Positions 26,601 through 35,438 are shown, counted from the stretch's first letter. The stretch: DNA of 64,000 nucleotides from Branchiostoma floridae (GCF_000003815.2 NC_049992.1:1-64000), one strand, 5' to 3'. The notes: generated from the sequence alone by a model not told the origin. Numbers and translations: made by a program.

Positions 26601-29600
26601 ACTTCTGACATTTAGGCTTAAAGTGCTCGTACCAGCAAAATGACTGCCATGTTGCGAAACGACTTCTGCCAAGTAACGTTACCAAAACGACTGCAGCGAG
26701 CTGACAATGTAGACGACGGTTATGTTACAAGAAGAAATCTAACAATTTTCCCTCTTGCTCGCCCCCCTCCCCCAGTCTGGCCCTGTACACGCTGATCTCC
26801 GATGGAGGCGGTCTGGACCAGACTACGCAGATAGGGGCACAGGGAAGCTTTGAACTCCTAAAGCAAAGGTGAGGAGAAACGTGTATTTGATAGATACTGA
26901 TGATTATTTCTTAACGTTACTGATGATTTTGCTCCCATCTTTTACGAAGTTTTATGCCCCTGTCAAACATTCAGGACCCACATATGACTTTGATTGTTCA
27001 ACATCTATAGCAGGCTGGCTCAGACGACTTTTAAAGACTTGTAGGCTAGGCAGCCTCGCCGACCAACTCCCAACCACAGATGACCAAATATCCTTGTTAA
27101 CCATCGTGAACAACATGTTTGGCCATGGCTGGCTATGTGAGACATGGGTTTGATGTACCAGTTTGATGTACCAGTTTGTGTTTTCTACTGAAATAGGGTG
27201 AAGACTTGGCGGCTCGACAGGGAGGGCACCCTGCCAGAGGACCTGAAATACCGTGGAGTAAGTCATATTTGCTCTATGCTCTTTTAAGATATTCATTCTG
27301 TTGCATTTCGCCCTGCAATTATGCTTAACCATTTAATGACGCCCTGTGTCTGTATACCTCCCCAGTATGTCATTTGGTATAAAACAGCAGCTTCTGCATC
27401 TGCCTTTTACCTCCACAACCGACGTCAGTTCTCCGTTTTTTCACCTGGGTGAAGTGAGGAAAGTCGTGTTAAGCGCCTTTCCCAAGGACACAAGATCGGT
27501 AGCGTAAAAAGTTTTGAACCTATGACCTCTGGGCTGTGAGCCGGCTAGCCAAACATCCTGTAGTTTTGGCACACGTCCCAAGTTATGTCGCTGACCCTCC
27601 AGGTGAATAAATGATCCAGGACCTGTTTTGTTTTGTTTTGTACATGACAGGTTGCCAACGCGGACGACCTGCCGAAGTACTACTATCGCGACGATGCCCT
27701 GCCCACCTATGACGTCATCAAGAAGCATGTCACCCTGGTTGTGAACTACTTCTACAGTCCTGATGGTGAGAGGCTAGACTAACCTGACTAAAATCGCGCC
27801 CCTAGCGGCCGGCCCTACAATTACCCCCGCCCTAGGAGGGGGTCATTAACCCCAGTTAGCGAGAGATTGTGTAAACACAGGCTAGTGGCTAGACAAGCTT
27901 TAAATGTATTATCAAAAGTAAAATTTGCTAGAAGTGCACTTGGAATGGATTTGATGTCTTTCTTACTTTAATATTTTCCTTGGCCTTGCTGCTTAGGTCC
28001 ACAACCAATAGAGAGTTGGCATACTTCCTCAAACACTATTGGTTGATCTACATACAGACATGTGTATATATGTATAAATGTGAAAATGTATGTGTATATG
28101 AAAATATTGTGAAAGTTTCAAACGTTATTTCTGAAAAAAAAATGATATCATCTAACCACTGTCCATTTCAGCGGAAGGCAAGTCCACCAAACTGGACGCA
28201 GATCGTGAAATACAGGCGTTTGCGAAGGCCCTTGTTGAGAGTGAAATCCAGGTAAGCAATTGAATGATCCCGCTAAAATGAAACAATGCGTTGAGTTTGA
28301 TGATAAGTTGATCTTACAGTAAGGTCTTGGTCAAGTACTGACGTTCTGAGAAACAAGATGGCGCCTGCATGACGTCAAATTCCACCATGGCAGCGCCCAA
28401 TGTGCCAGTGAAAACAATACAATTTTGACATTCGTCAAACCTGTAATAAGACCATGCAGGAAACCCTACACTGCGCCGTTATTGTTTTCTTATTTTTTCT
28501 TATGGATTTTAAAATTATTATCATTTCTATTACTATTACCATCATCATGATTGTTATCATTATTATTATCGTCATCATCACTACTATTGCTATTGTAATC
28601 ACTATTTCAATCATCATTATTATGATTATGATTATCAATACTATTACTATTATTTGCATTATCATTATCATTATAGATCATAATTATTATAATCAAGCGC
28701 CCTTCCTCGTTCCCAGGGAGTTCCCGGAAACGGCAAGTTGTCCACCGTGGATGAGCTTGTGCAGATCCTGACGTGCATCATCTTCACGGCCAGCGTGCAG
28801 CACGCAGCCGTCAACTTCATGCAGTGGGACCAGTACGGCTTCGTGCCCAACATGCCGCTCGTGCTGGAGGGGGAACCGCCAAAAAATAAGGTTTTTAAGT
28901 AGCAAACTGTCATCATATATCTGTCTTTTATTTAGATCTGTCTCAAGTTAACCGTTTTAACTGTCTTAATTCAACCCTTGTCCATTTTAGCCATTTTTTC
29001 AACTTAACAACAAAAGTGTAAAAATAGATACCTGACTTCGATTTGCGAGGTTAAAGGTGGGAGGAGAGGGATGGGCTCCACCTTCCAATACCATACTCTA
29101 GACACAGAGTATGACAACCCACAGCCCCTACAGCCTCAAAAAGGCTATTCTACTACCCTTTATCTTACGTTTGAATGTCTGCTGAACTTCATATTTCCTG
29201 CGTCACTGATGAAAACTTGCAGATCCTAGACCTGAACGCCTGACCGTTTACAACATCTACCAAGTTGCTTGAGTATCTTCTGTATAGTGGATTATTACAA
29301 TCCTACATTTTCACCATTGCAGGAAGCGAGAAGAAGCAATTTCTATGTAAGAGTAGTTCTATGACACTTTTACATGTATGTTTTGTCTTTGCTGTGACTT
29401 GTACGTAGCCCGGTTGGGCAAAAATGTACAATAAAGGTCTTCATTCATTCATTGTATCCCTTTTGTCAAGTAGGAGGCCCTGACGGAACAGGCTGTCCTG
29501 GACGCGCTCCCCTCTAAGTACCAGACTCTGCGGATCAACCTACTGACGGAACTGCTCAGCGAGCGCTCCACGCAGCCTCTGGGGGACTTCGAGGTGAAAT

Positions 29601-30883
29601 ATCTCCAGGGAGACAAGGCGGAAACAGTCCTCAATTCGTAAGTAAAATTAATGTCCTTGGTAAAACATCTATTACACACTGTCACACATAGCCAACCATG
29701 GCCTCCCGACCTTCTCCAGACCATGGTTGGGAGTTAAGACCCTGTCACACATAGACAACCATGGCCTCCCGGCCTTCTCCAGACCATGGTTGGGAGTTAA
29801 GCCCCTGTCACACATAGCCGACCATGGCCTCCCGACCTTCTCCAGACCAATGGTTGGGAGTTAAGCCCCTGTCACACATAGCCGACCATGGCCTCCCGAC
29901 CTTCTCCAGACCAATGGTTGGGAGTTAAGGAGTTAAGCCCCTGTCACACATAGCCGACCATGGCCTCCCGACCTTCTCCAGACCATTGTTGGGAGTTAAG
30001 CCCCTGTCACACATAGCCGACCATGGCCTCCCGACCTTCTCCAGACCAATGGTTGGGAGTTAAGGAGTTAAGCCCCTGTCACACATAGCCGACCATGGCC
30101 TCCCGACCTTCTCCAGACCATTGTTGGGAGTTAAGCCCCTGTCACACATAGCCGACCATGGCCTCCCGACTTTCTCCAGACCATTGTTGGGAGTTAAGCC
30201 CCTGTCACACATAGCCGACCATGGCCTCCCGACCTTCTCCAGACCATGGTTGGGAGTTAAGCCCCTGTCACACATAGCCGACCATGGCCTCCCGTCCTTC
30301 TCCAGACCATTGTTGGGAGTTAAGCCCCTGTCACACATAGCCGACCATGGCCTCCCGACCTTCTCCAGAACATGGTTGGGAGTTAAGCCCCTGTCACACA
30401 TAGCCGACCATGGCCCGTCCTTCTCTTGGCCATGGTTGAGAGCTAGTCGTGAACAAGGTCGTCTGTGGTTGAGAGTTGGTCGGCGAAGTTGCATGTTGCA
30501 AGTTTCTCGTTTGCTAGTCTGGAGCTAGAATAGAACACATTCCAGACTACTCCCGACACAGCACCGACATGGGTTGGGGAGCGGTCGGGCACATTGTCTT
30601 GGGGAGGTCTCAGTCATGTGTGACGGGCTTAAAACTGATTTCAAAAACACATTGCTAATTTAGTTTGGGATGTGATACCATGCCACTAGCCAAGTAACAC
30701 TTGCAATCACTTAAGTCTGAAAATAATATGTTTCGTTTCTGAAGTCTTTGTTCCCACCTGAATAGATTCCAGGAAGACTTGGCAAAGATCGCGAAGGACA
30801 TCGAGCATGAAAACTCCACCCAGCGGTTCAAGCCGTACGACTACCTGGACCCTCGCCAGATCCCCAACGCCATCAGCATCTAA
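4889..30883 (+). CDS. PLAT-domain lipoxygenase A (17 coding exons found; exon 1 missing)
   Basis: Exons, numbered as in paralog B: 2 4889-5049, 3 5483-5652, 4 8911-9047, 5 9532-9576, 6 10269-10409, 7 24378-24475, 8 24955-25096, 9 25519-25617, 10 25850-25946, 11 26392-26509, 12 26776-26868, 13 27197-27257, 14 27651-27765, 15 28172-28251, 16 28717-28890, 17 29474-29637, 18 30766-30883. All junctions are GT/AG and the frame is continuous (670 aa plus the missing start). It should be a non-heme iron dioxygenase that makes fatty-acid hydroperoxides. The PLAT domain is in exons 2-3 and the start of 4. Iron ligands are His at 25940 and 26400 (HLGFTH), His at 28801 and Asn at 28813 (QHAAVN), and C-terminal Ile at 30878. 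Ala at 26780 (INNLA) sits at the stereocontrol position where S-type enzymes have Ala and R-type Gly. Positional specificity is not predicted. The first coding exon was not recognised between 1 and 4888, so the gene is incomplete here or has lost its original start. Confidence 0.93.
5255..5480. repeat. (ATTC)n microsatellite at the exon 3 acceptor of lipoxygenase A
   Basis: Runs of CATT/TTCC variants reach to within a few bases of the AG acceptor at 5481-5482, so they form the pyrimidine tract. Lipoxygenase B has a short version (ATTCATCCATTCCTTCATTACAG) at the same place. The array therefore probably grew from an ancestral acceptor. Confidence 0.9.
5657..6232. repeat. 20-bp minisatellite built from ATTCAT/GATTCA hexamers
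   Basis: The unit TTCATGATTCAGATTCATGG repeats with variants over about 570 bp. It starts about 5 bp after the exon 3 donor. Paralog B has no such array in this intron. Confidence 0.9.
6881..7434. mobile_element. DNA element with about 40-bp terminal inverted repeats; interior is an N gap
   Basis: GTTAATGCCCCG...TATGGTGAGATAA at 6881-6922 is mirrored by TTATCTCACCATA...CGGGGCATTAAC at 7397-7434. The interior, 6922-7391, is N. It lies in intron 3 of lipoxygenase A. Confidence 0.75.
6922..7391. other. Assembly gap (470 N)
   Basis: Run of N bounded on both sides by inverted repeats, so probably unresolved repeat sequence in intron 3 of lipoxygenase A. Confidence 0.99.
7437..7745. mobile_element. 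Inverted-repeat DNA element M1, full copy
   Basis: Arms of about 115 bp are mutually inverted: GCTTCACACGTGCG...AGCCTCTACCAG...AGTAGAAATT at the left and AATTTCTATTA...CTGGTAGAGGCT...CGCGTGTGAACCC at the right. The centre is short (CCAGAGGAGTTAGC...GCTTACTCCGCTGG). It has no coding capacity. It is related to the copy at 4640-4868. Confidence 0.8.
7746..8910. other. Intron 3 of lipoxygenase A, 3' part, no gene seen
   Basis: Begins with a C-rich stretch in which TTTTCGCCCCC recurs (about 7755-7870), including the self-complementary CTCGCCCCCCCGGGAGGGGCGAG. The rest is AT-rich with no recognisable repeat or exon. The open frames here show no family resemblance. Confidence 0.6.
9890..10250. repeat. 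Dispersed repeat in intron 5 of lipoxygenase A
   Basis: The block with TGTTCAGTCATTTGTTCAACC, CAGAGGATGTCGTCCATAT and AATCAAATCAGC recurs, diverged, at 39840-40070. A short piece (CCAGAGGATGTCATCCATGA) is at 42470-42500. The intron also has an internal duplication around 9637-9665 and 9757-9803 (GTCCGGACARATTTG plus TTTACTTTACTCCAATTGT). Confidence 0.65.
10620..10772 (+). repeat. Left copy of a long inverted-repeat pair
   Basis: The segment from ATGCATCACCCCATACAAG to GGCTCAGAGAGACGAGT is the reverse complement of 24085-24238. I find about three differences over roughly 150 bp. It is absent from intron 6 of paralog B. Confidence 0.85.
11649..11760 (+). other. Coding-like segment, possible exon remnant
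   Basis: An acceptor-like TTGTTTTCCAG precedes an open stretch reading [20 protein letters not shown] and on to DLEWTNP. The composition looks more protein-like than the surrounding intron. A small DNA element begins immediately afterwards (GTTCGATCATG at 11763), so this may be an exon broken by insertion. Family not recognised. Confidence 0.3.
11727..11789 (+). repeat. 63-bp exact direct repeat, copy 1
   Basis: AGATGGCGGCAGAGTGACC through GAACACC is repeated without change at 12724-12786, about 1 kb downstream. It spans the end of the coding-like segment and the first bases of the DNA element. Confidence 0.85.
12650..13520. mobile_element. DNA element with GTTCGAT-type ends (related copy at 48785-49170)
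   Basis: It contains the second copy of the 63-bp repeat (12724-12786), then ACACCTCGGTCAAAAACAGCG. A later part reads CATAGCATTTTTCTTTGGCC and TTTCTGTTC and ends near GACGTTCGATCGGG. The same order of blocks, more compact, is at 48785-49170 in intron 5 of lipoxygenase B. Boundaries are uncertain. Confidence 0.6.
13500..13612 (+). other. Coding-like segment, possible exon remnant
   Basis: Reads [20 protein letters not shown], then [12 protein letters not shown], and meets a donor-like AAAG|GTAATT. It directly follows the right end of the DNA element, as if the element split one exon into this part and 11649-11760. Not recognised as a known family. Confidence 0.3.
14806..14985 (+). mobile_element. 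Non-LTR retrotransposon 3' end with (GTAG)n tail
   Basis: The open frame [22 protein letters not shown] followed by [21 protein letters not shown] has the composition of LINE ORF2 C-termini (…[10 protein letters not shown]…). It ends at TAGGTAGGTAGGGTAGGTAGG, a tail-type microsatellite. It is truncated at its 5' end, and no reverse transcriptase core is present. Confidence 0.65.
15183..15222. repeat. (CATA)n microsatellite
   Basis: About nine CATA units after CCCCAACATA. Confidence 0.9.
15512..15704. mobile_element. Small DNA element with TACTGTAAATG / TTTACAGTA ends
   Basis: Terminal inverted repeats TACTGTAAATGCA and ACATTTACAGTA bound a body that repeats CGCGAACTTAAAACCACC twice and contains CCATGGAAGTAAGAGACTA. 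A related copy in the opposite orientation is at 58945-59130 in the last intron of lipoxygenase B. Confidence 0.8.
15690..16700. repeat. Tandem array, unit about 145 bp, about 7 copies
   Basis: The unit contains GTATACAACTTATATGTCG, AAAAAGCTAAATTTGGTC, TTCTCAGCCAAAATA, GCATTTTTCGC, TATCGCGAAACGATGTCC and GGTGCGGAATGGATCCCTGACAT. The inner copies (about 15930-16500) are the most alike and the outer ones more diverged, as in an array homogenised from the centre. Not coding. Confidence 0.9.
19040..19224. other. Assembly gap (185 N)
   Basis: Run of N in intron 6 of lipoxygenase A, with no inverted repeat at its edges. Confidence 0.99.
20030..20155. repeat. Interrupted (CA)n microsatellite
   Basis: ACACAC and CATACATA runs in three blocks separated by unique sequence. 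Confidence 0.8.
22540..23010. mobile_element. Small DNA element with GGGTGGGTACA / GTACCCACCC ends
   Basis: TAGGGTGGGTACAGAAAATT at the left and TTTTTTGTACCCACCCCTA at the right are inverted. The interior has CAGGTCTGTTTTTTCTG and GGTCCAACAT repeats. A relative in the opposite orientation is at 50150-50540 in intron 6 of lipoxygenase B. Confidence 0.75.
24085..24238 (-). repeat. Right copy of the long inverted-repeat pair
   Basis: Reverse complement of 10620-10772 with about three differences in roughly 150 bp. It lies about 140 bp before exon 7 of lipoxygenase A. The two copies enclose about 13.3 kb. Confidence 0.85.
25235..25515 (+). mobile_element. LINE-like 3' remnant abutting exon 9 of lipoxygenase A
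   Basis: CCACATTCACGGACGAACAG, CTTCGTCTTCCGCTG and the tail CAATTAGCC...GAACTTGCAAATAAACTTT match a repeat at 60395-60650. Tails of this form (GGGCAAGAA.TTGCAATAAA) are typical of CR1/L2-type LINEs. The tail ends at the AG acceptor of exon 9 (25518). Confidence 0.6.
25850..26509 (+). other. Exons 10 and 11 of lipoxygenase A: first two iron ligands
   Basis: Exon 10 reads [21 protein letters not shown] and exon 11 begins [17 protein letters not shown] and ends HFIYMFAIN. The ligand pair HxxxxH is split by intron 10, with the His codons at 25940 and 26400. The first His of YHEAIPH corresponds to the conserved non-ligand His of animal lipoxygenases. Confidence 0.88.
26950..27155. mobile_element. 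Small DNA element in intron 12 of lipoxygenase A
   Basis: Ends GCCCCTGTCAAACATTCAGG and GCTATGTGAGACATGGG are inverted. The interior CGACCAACTCCCAACCACAG and CTAACCATCGTGA (with variations) is also found in the same intron of paralog B (54715-55012). The insertion therefore predates the A/B duplication. Related to the element at 29670-30630. Confidence 0.7.
27420..27600 (-). mobile_element. tRNA-derived SINE (family 2) in intron 13 of lipoxygenase A
   Basis: Contains GTGAGGAAAGTCGTGTTAAG, CAAGGACACAAGATCGGTAG and TTGAACCTATGACCTCTGG. On the minus strand these give the decayed B box and the GCCCTTGGGAAAGGC body. The same intron of paralog B carries the orthologous copy (55440-55640), so it was present before the duplication. 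Confidence 0.75.
27774..27887 (-). mobile_element. Small DNA element with 8-bp target duplication, intron 14 of lipoxygenase A
   Basis: Second copy of the element at 961-1070, inverted. GGCTAGAC flanks it on both sides (27771-27778 and about 27885-27892). Paralog B has only GACTAGAC at the same point (about 56600-56607), i.e. an empty site. The 8-bp duplication points to a hAT-type source (inference). Confidence 0.8.
28500..28695. repeat. Imperfect (ATT/ATC)n trinucleotide tract
   Basis: Degenerate ATC, ATT and ACT triplets in intron 15 of lipoxygenase A, just before exon 16. The Ile-rich open frames here are artefacts of this tract. Confidence 0.85.
28717..28890 (+). other. Exon 16 of lipoxygenase A: third His and Asn iron ligands
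   Basis: Encodes [20 protein letters not shown], then [14 protein letters not shown] and on to EGEPPKNK (58 codons). QHAAVN carries the His and Asn ligands. The donor AAG|GTTTTT is weak; reading through it would add Val-Phe-Lys and then a stop. The exon is identical over all 174 bases to exon 16 of gene B. Confidence 0.92.
29040..29165 (+). mobile_element. 3' part of a SINE (family 2)
   Basis: GAGGTTAAAGGTGGGAGGAG, GGGATGGGCTCCACCTTCC and CTAGACACAGAGTATGA match the 3' halves seen at 45205-45325 and, inverted, at 60985-61160. Confidence 0.65.
29285..29457 (+). mobile_element. LINE-like tail shared by both lipoxygenase genes
   Basis: CACTTTTACATGTATGTTTTG, GGGCAAAAATGTACAATAAAGG and an ATTCATTCATT end are also present in the same intron of paralog B (58330-58503). 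The insertion predates the gene duplication. It is the 3' end only. Confidence 0.65.
29670..30630. mobile_element. DNA element whose left end has grown into a 63-bp minisatellite
   Basis: About eleven copies of a 63-bp unit (GCCCCTGTCACACATAGCCG, ACCATGGCCTCCCGACC, TTCTCCAGACCAT.GTTGGGAG) fill 29670-30420; a few carry a 9-bp GGAGTTAAG duplication. The right end CATGTGTGACGGGCTT at 30614-30629 mirrors AAGCCCCTGTCACACATAG, so the array is an internal amplification of one terminal segment. The open frames through it are artefacts of period 63. It lies in intron 17 of lipoxygenase A. Confidence 0.85.
30766..30883 (+). other. Last exon of lipoxygenase A, C-terminal Ile
   Basis: Ends [15 protein letters not shown] and TAA. 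The terminal Ile carboxylate is an iron ligand in lipoxygenases. Its four base differences from paralog B are all silent. Confidence 0.92.
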
Positions 30884-31030
30884 GACATCTAGCTGTTCTG
30901 TTTACATTGAAAGTTTTCGTCAAGGATCACACATGTGACAATCTTATGCGTGTGAAGTTAAAGACTAAAAACTTTCACATTCGTATATATACAATATGCT
31001 TGCAGGTCTGCAATGTATAACCAAATGTAT

Positions 31031-34000
31031 AACAAAAAATGCTTTTTTTAAAAAAGCTAGTCTTGCAAGCTTACATAACGGTCAGGATGAAATGTTGACA
31101 GAAGATACTTTATAAGTAACAAAAAAGGCACATTGGCAAAGTGCCCAATCCTAGCAGAAAGAGAGAGAGAGAAGATAAGGATAATGCTTTTTACATATCA
31201 AGGAGGTTTGATGCTAGTAGATAGACTCTTATGATAGAAGACTTAAGGAAGATACTTGCAAGTACACGCTAATGCCACAGCAAGTAAACTCGACAGTTAC
31301 TAAGCTTGTTACCAATTTTGAAACTTGACCTGTAACAAGATGCACGGTGCACCACTATTGGTAACGCCATGTCTCCAAATTGTGACTTACATTGTTCTAT
31401 AAAATAATCACTGCGCGAAAACACAGATTTCCGCTTTGCAAACCCGTGCACACATGCAAGTAAATTCAGAGCGTCCACGGGTTCCCACGAGTGCCCACTG
31501 TGCGAACGTGACGTGCCCCCACATGGGACACCCGTGCAAACCCGTGTAAACGGACCACTCGCGTGTCCATAACGTGCCCTTCCTGTGGAAACCCGTGTGC
31601 ACTAGCCGTACAATCTTAGTAAACTTGTGCGTACGCGTGGAAACTATCGACGTATGCTTTTGTGTGCGAATGACTGTTGCATAACTTAACGGCTAATTAT
31701 CACCTAATTATCTCCCCGGGGCTCGACTGCGCCATTATTACACCCTTTGTCATTAAAAGCAGCGCCATTTTCACTGCCCGGGCTTTCCCAGCCCAAAAAT
31801 TTACCCTCCCAGGTTTTCCCTTCCCCTGTATACAATGTGTTTGCTTTTATTCTTTCTAAATGGTGAATTATCTTTCGTTAATTTTCGTTTTTTTTTGAGA
31901 GAGAGAGTCGACCGCTCCTGACGCGTTCCTTCATATGTACTTAGTGCTGTCGCCCCTGCTTTAGCTTCCAAAGGTTCGTCGGTCCTCCATCACGTTGTTT
32001 TGGGGTTGTTATCCGCAGTCGCTCCACTCCAGGACGTTATAAACGTTGTCCTTTCTCCACTGTGCAGTCGCTCCAAGTTCGATGACAGAAAATTCCTGTA
32101 GGTCTCTTGAATTCAGCTCTGTACATTATGATGTCGGCAGCATATACATTTATCACATAGTCGTTGCAGAATTCCAAGCGTGGACGTGCAAGTTCGTAAC
32201 AGTGGTATCCAGCCGAGCCGAAGGAACTCCAAATCACCCAAGTCGACCGGACAGAATCTTGTGTACCACGTAGAGCGACGTAGAGTTAACAGTCAGGGGC
32301 GCATCTGGCGATCCGAGCGGTGGGGATCACCACACCCCACCCACAGAGAGCCCGCCCGACTCTCGGTAGACTGGATCATGAATAGTTAGGAGGCCAGTCG
32401 TTGCTCTGAAAGTAGAATTTGGTCCCATGGCACTAGCAGTGGATTTCAATTCGATGGCAAGATAATGTCCGGTCTTGATGTAGAATCATTCCCAAGCTCT
32501 CAATGAGTGCCTGCGCTGTTTGTCGTGCGATCAAATACTTAGCTATCGGCCGGTTTGCGCAGCGTGAAAGCACTCTGAATGAGAAGATTTGAAATGACAA
32601 CCGTCACGGGTTTGAAAATTGGGACACGTGTGTTGATTGGTCCTCATTTCCAAACACCCACCTCATGTGTGAAATACGATTGGCTACTTCGGATGGGTAT
32701 TTGAATAAAGACACAATAACTCATTGTATATACTATTTGTGTGTATCATCAAGGAGTTTGTACATAATGCCCTGCGTTCTACAAGTATTCTCAGTTCACT
32801 AAAGGAAGCTTGAGCTTTTCGTATGTATCATTGTTTTATCAAATATACAAATCGCATAAGTTCTAATATTTTTCTCAAAACACCTTGGGCTTTAGATAAA
32901 TCATTTGTGTCTGCAGAAAGCCTACCAACAAAAACAAAAAAGAAACATTTAAGATTATCGACCAACTACACCCTGTGTATGTAGCCTCCCGCTAAACTCC
33001 CTTCCACGGTAAACTTACTTTCCCGGCATTAGAAAACCTTAGTCAACATTGAAAATCGCGAACCAGCCCGCATAAAATAAAATCCAACCCTCCTCGTAGC
33101 CTGCGACGGAGGCTATGAGACACGCGCGTCGGGATGCCATGCCGGGAAACAAAACAATGAAATGTGTATTGGGCCATGGGGGAGGGGTGCTTGTGAAAGT
33201 CCAGCAGTAACCTTCTTGCTTTTCACCTTGCTTGTACATGTCGGTATTACCCACTTGTAACAGACATTTAGACATTTGCTGAGTTCATTAGTATTCTGGC
33301 GGGTCAAACTTCCGCCCCTCAATATTCAACCAAAAACCAACTTGAAGCCAGGCAGACAATCTCCATAATACCGATATCAACCAAAAATTACACTGTGAAA
33401 GTGAACTATACAAATATTGAAGTTCTCCATAACCTAATTATCTTTGTAAGTGTTTGAATCGATTTTTTTTCGACAAACAAGGACTCAGTACAATGGAAAC
33501 TCAACACGGTGTCGGAATGCGGCGTTGATATACTGTATAAACAAAGCCGACCGACCAAAGAACAACACTTTCAATCTAATAGAATACATGCATTGATAGG
33601 CGCCGCACTCCAGGTTAAAGCCTAGATGACAATCAACTCATGTAATGTTGCATAGAAAACAATTCATATGATTAGTTACAGAAATCGGGCACACTCCGTT
33701 AAAATTGAATATGTTGCTTCAGTAGTGACTTTAATATTACACTCTATCTGTATATAGAGGTAAAGTAGTTTGTTGAGTTTCGTGTATACGGCACGATTGT
33801 GTTGCATATCTTATTTCGCGTGCTGTTGGCGTCGGTTTCATTATTGACTTTCCCGCAAGTACATACCGAAATGTGGCAAGGGCTCTGGTTATTTTTACTT
33901 GACAATTCACATAACTGAATCATCAGACACTTCTCAGCTCTCCATTGTTAACGATAATTTTTCAACACGGGGAGTGTGCAACAGTGGGGCGCGTGGACTC

Positions 34001-34506
34001 TTCGCGTGCCCTATCGTGCGCACAAGTTTGCATTGTAGGGGCACGCGGGAACAGGCAGTCCGTGGAAACCCGTGCCCACGGTGAGAACACGCCAGGTTTC
34101 ACCATCGTGCACAATATTGGGAACTCGTGGAAATTTACCTTTTCATGCAGTGAATGGACTATGCAATATGGATTAGACGCAATGTGGATTAAATGCATAT
34201 GGGTTGTGCGCTATATGGATTGTAAGCTACATTCTTATAGATATATCGAGCGAATGCTACATGGATTGTATGCTGTATAGATTGTATGACCACAATGCCA
34301 TTGTATGCTATAGCCTATACCTACATGATAGGTAGTCTGGCTTTCCCAAAAGGCTGCTGTATCACTTGACCCCTGTGGCCCTGTTTATACAGTAGTTCCT
34401 AATGTCCAATAGATAGAATATTGGACGAATGACATTTTGTATTTGTAACATGATTTAGCTTATGAGAGAGAAACGCATCGTCTAGGCTTGTGCAAACCAT
34501 ATTTCA
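31031..34506. other. Intergenic, no gene seen
   Basis: The 3' flank of lipoxygenase A is recognisable up to about 31030 (TGCTTGCAGGTCTGCAATG, shared with B near 60212). Beyond it there is mixed-composition sequence with GTGGAAACCCGTG-type phrases near 31480-31600 and again near 33980-34090, a GAGA tract at 31160, and no exon that I can support. Confidence 0.55.
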
Positions 34507-34510
34507 TTAA

Positions 34511-35438
34511 CCCTATTCAGACGGGGGGGGGGGGGCTTTTGAGGCCCGCGCCGACTTCGATGTCCTATAACGTCAGAACGGCTTACGCTAGAGCCACCAA
34601 ATTTGAGGAGTTTTCCTAAAATATTGTTGGCAACAATTTCGTGAAGTTTCACAAATGATCCATTTTTTCGTGTTGCCATGGCAACCGTTTGTTGACAGGC
34701 AGTTTTGCCAAAAATCACTATTTTTGGTTCTAACAATGTATTTTTCACATTTATTTGCTATATTACTGCTATTTTGTTACATAAATAAAATCTTACATTA
34801 TTTTGCATATCTTTCATAATTATATATGCATAAATTATGCTAATTTGATGACGTCATCAGCCCAAAATCCAAGATGGCGGACCGTATAGCCAGATCAAGA
34901 ATAACAAGCTAATTATCCCTTAAAATGTGTAACTACCGGGTATTTTTTATCAAAAACCATCTAAATGAATGAATTTCGTCTATTTCCATTACCCTTTGTT
35001 ATTATTTGCTGCAAAAAAAGTATTTTCAAAAATTCAAGGTGGTGGATATAATATGGCGGAGCTCAACTCGTATCTTAGATGTGCATGACGTCATTTTATG
35101 ATGTTGCTATTGGCAACACAAGTCGTAATGAACATAATTATTCTGTTATCTGCACTTGTGGTTACATTTTTGTAGCATAACTTGAAGTTTTCTGAGAATA
35201 CCCCTTTTTTATGGGTCCGGCCAATATAATAAAATTGATGACGTCATAATTACGTCATCGTATGTCAACGTAACGTCAAACGTCAAATACTTGTCAGATA
35301 TTATGTCGACATTATGTCCTGAAAGTTTGGTGGCCCTTCGGCACGTCGTGTTAGAGTTATAGGACTTAGAAGTGGAGGGCCTCAAAAGCACCCCCCACCC
35401 CCTCCAGGGATGACCAAAAAAGCCCGGTCTGAATAGGG
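34511..35438. mobile_element. piggyBac-like non-autonomous element with TTAA target duplication
   Basis: TTAA at 34507-34510 and 35439-35442 flanks inverted ends CCCTATTCAGAC and GTCTGAATAGGG. A second inverted block, GGGGCTTTTGAGGCCC / GGGCCTCAAAAGC, lies just inside. A TTAA duplication with CCC ends is the mark of the piggyBac superfamily. The interior is AT-rich with no transposase. Confidence 0.85.

Noticed and set aside
28435-28771. Ile-rich frames on both strands that look like membrane proteins
   Set aside because: Artefact of the ATT/ATC trinucleotide tract in intron 15 of lipoxygenase A.
30060-30528. Open frames of 135-144 codons on both strands with a 21-residue repeat
   Set aside because: The 63-bp minisatellite has a period divisible by three, so both strands stay open; it lies in an intron of lipoxygenase A.
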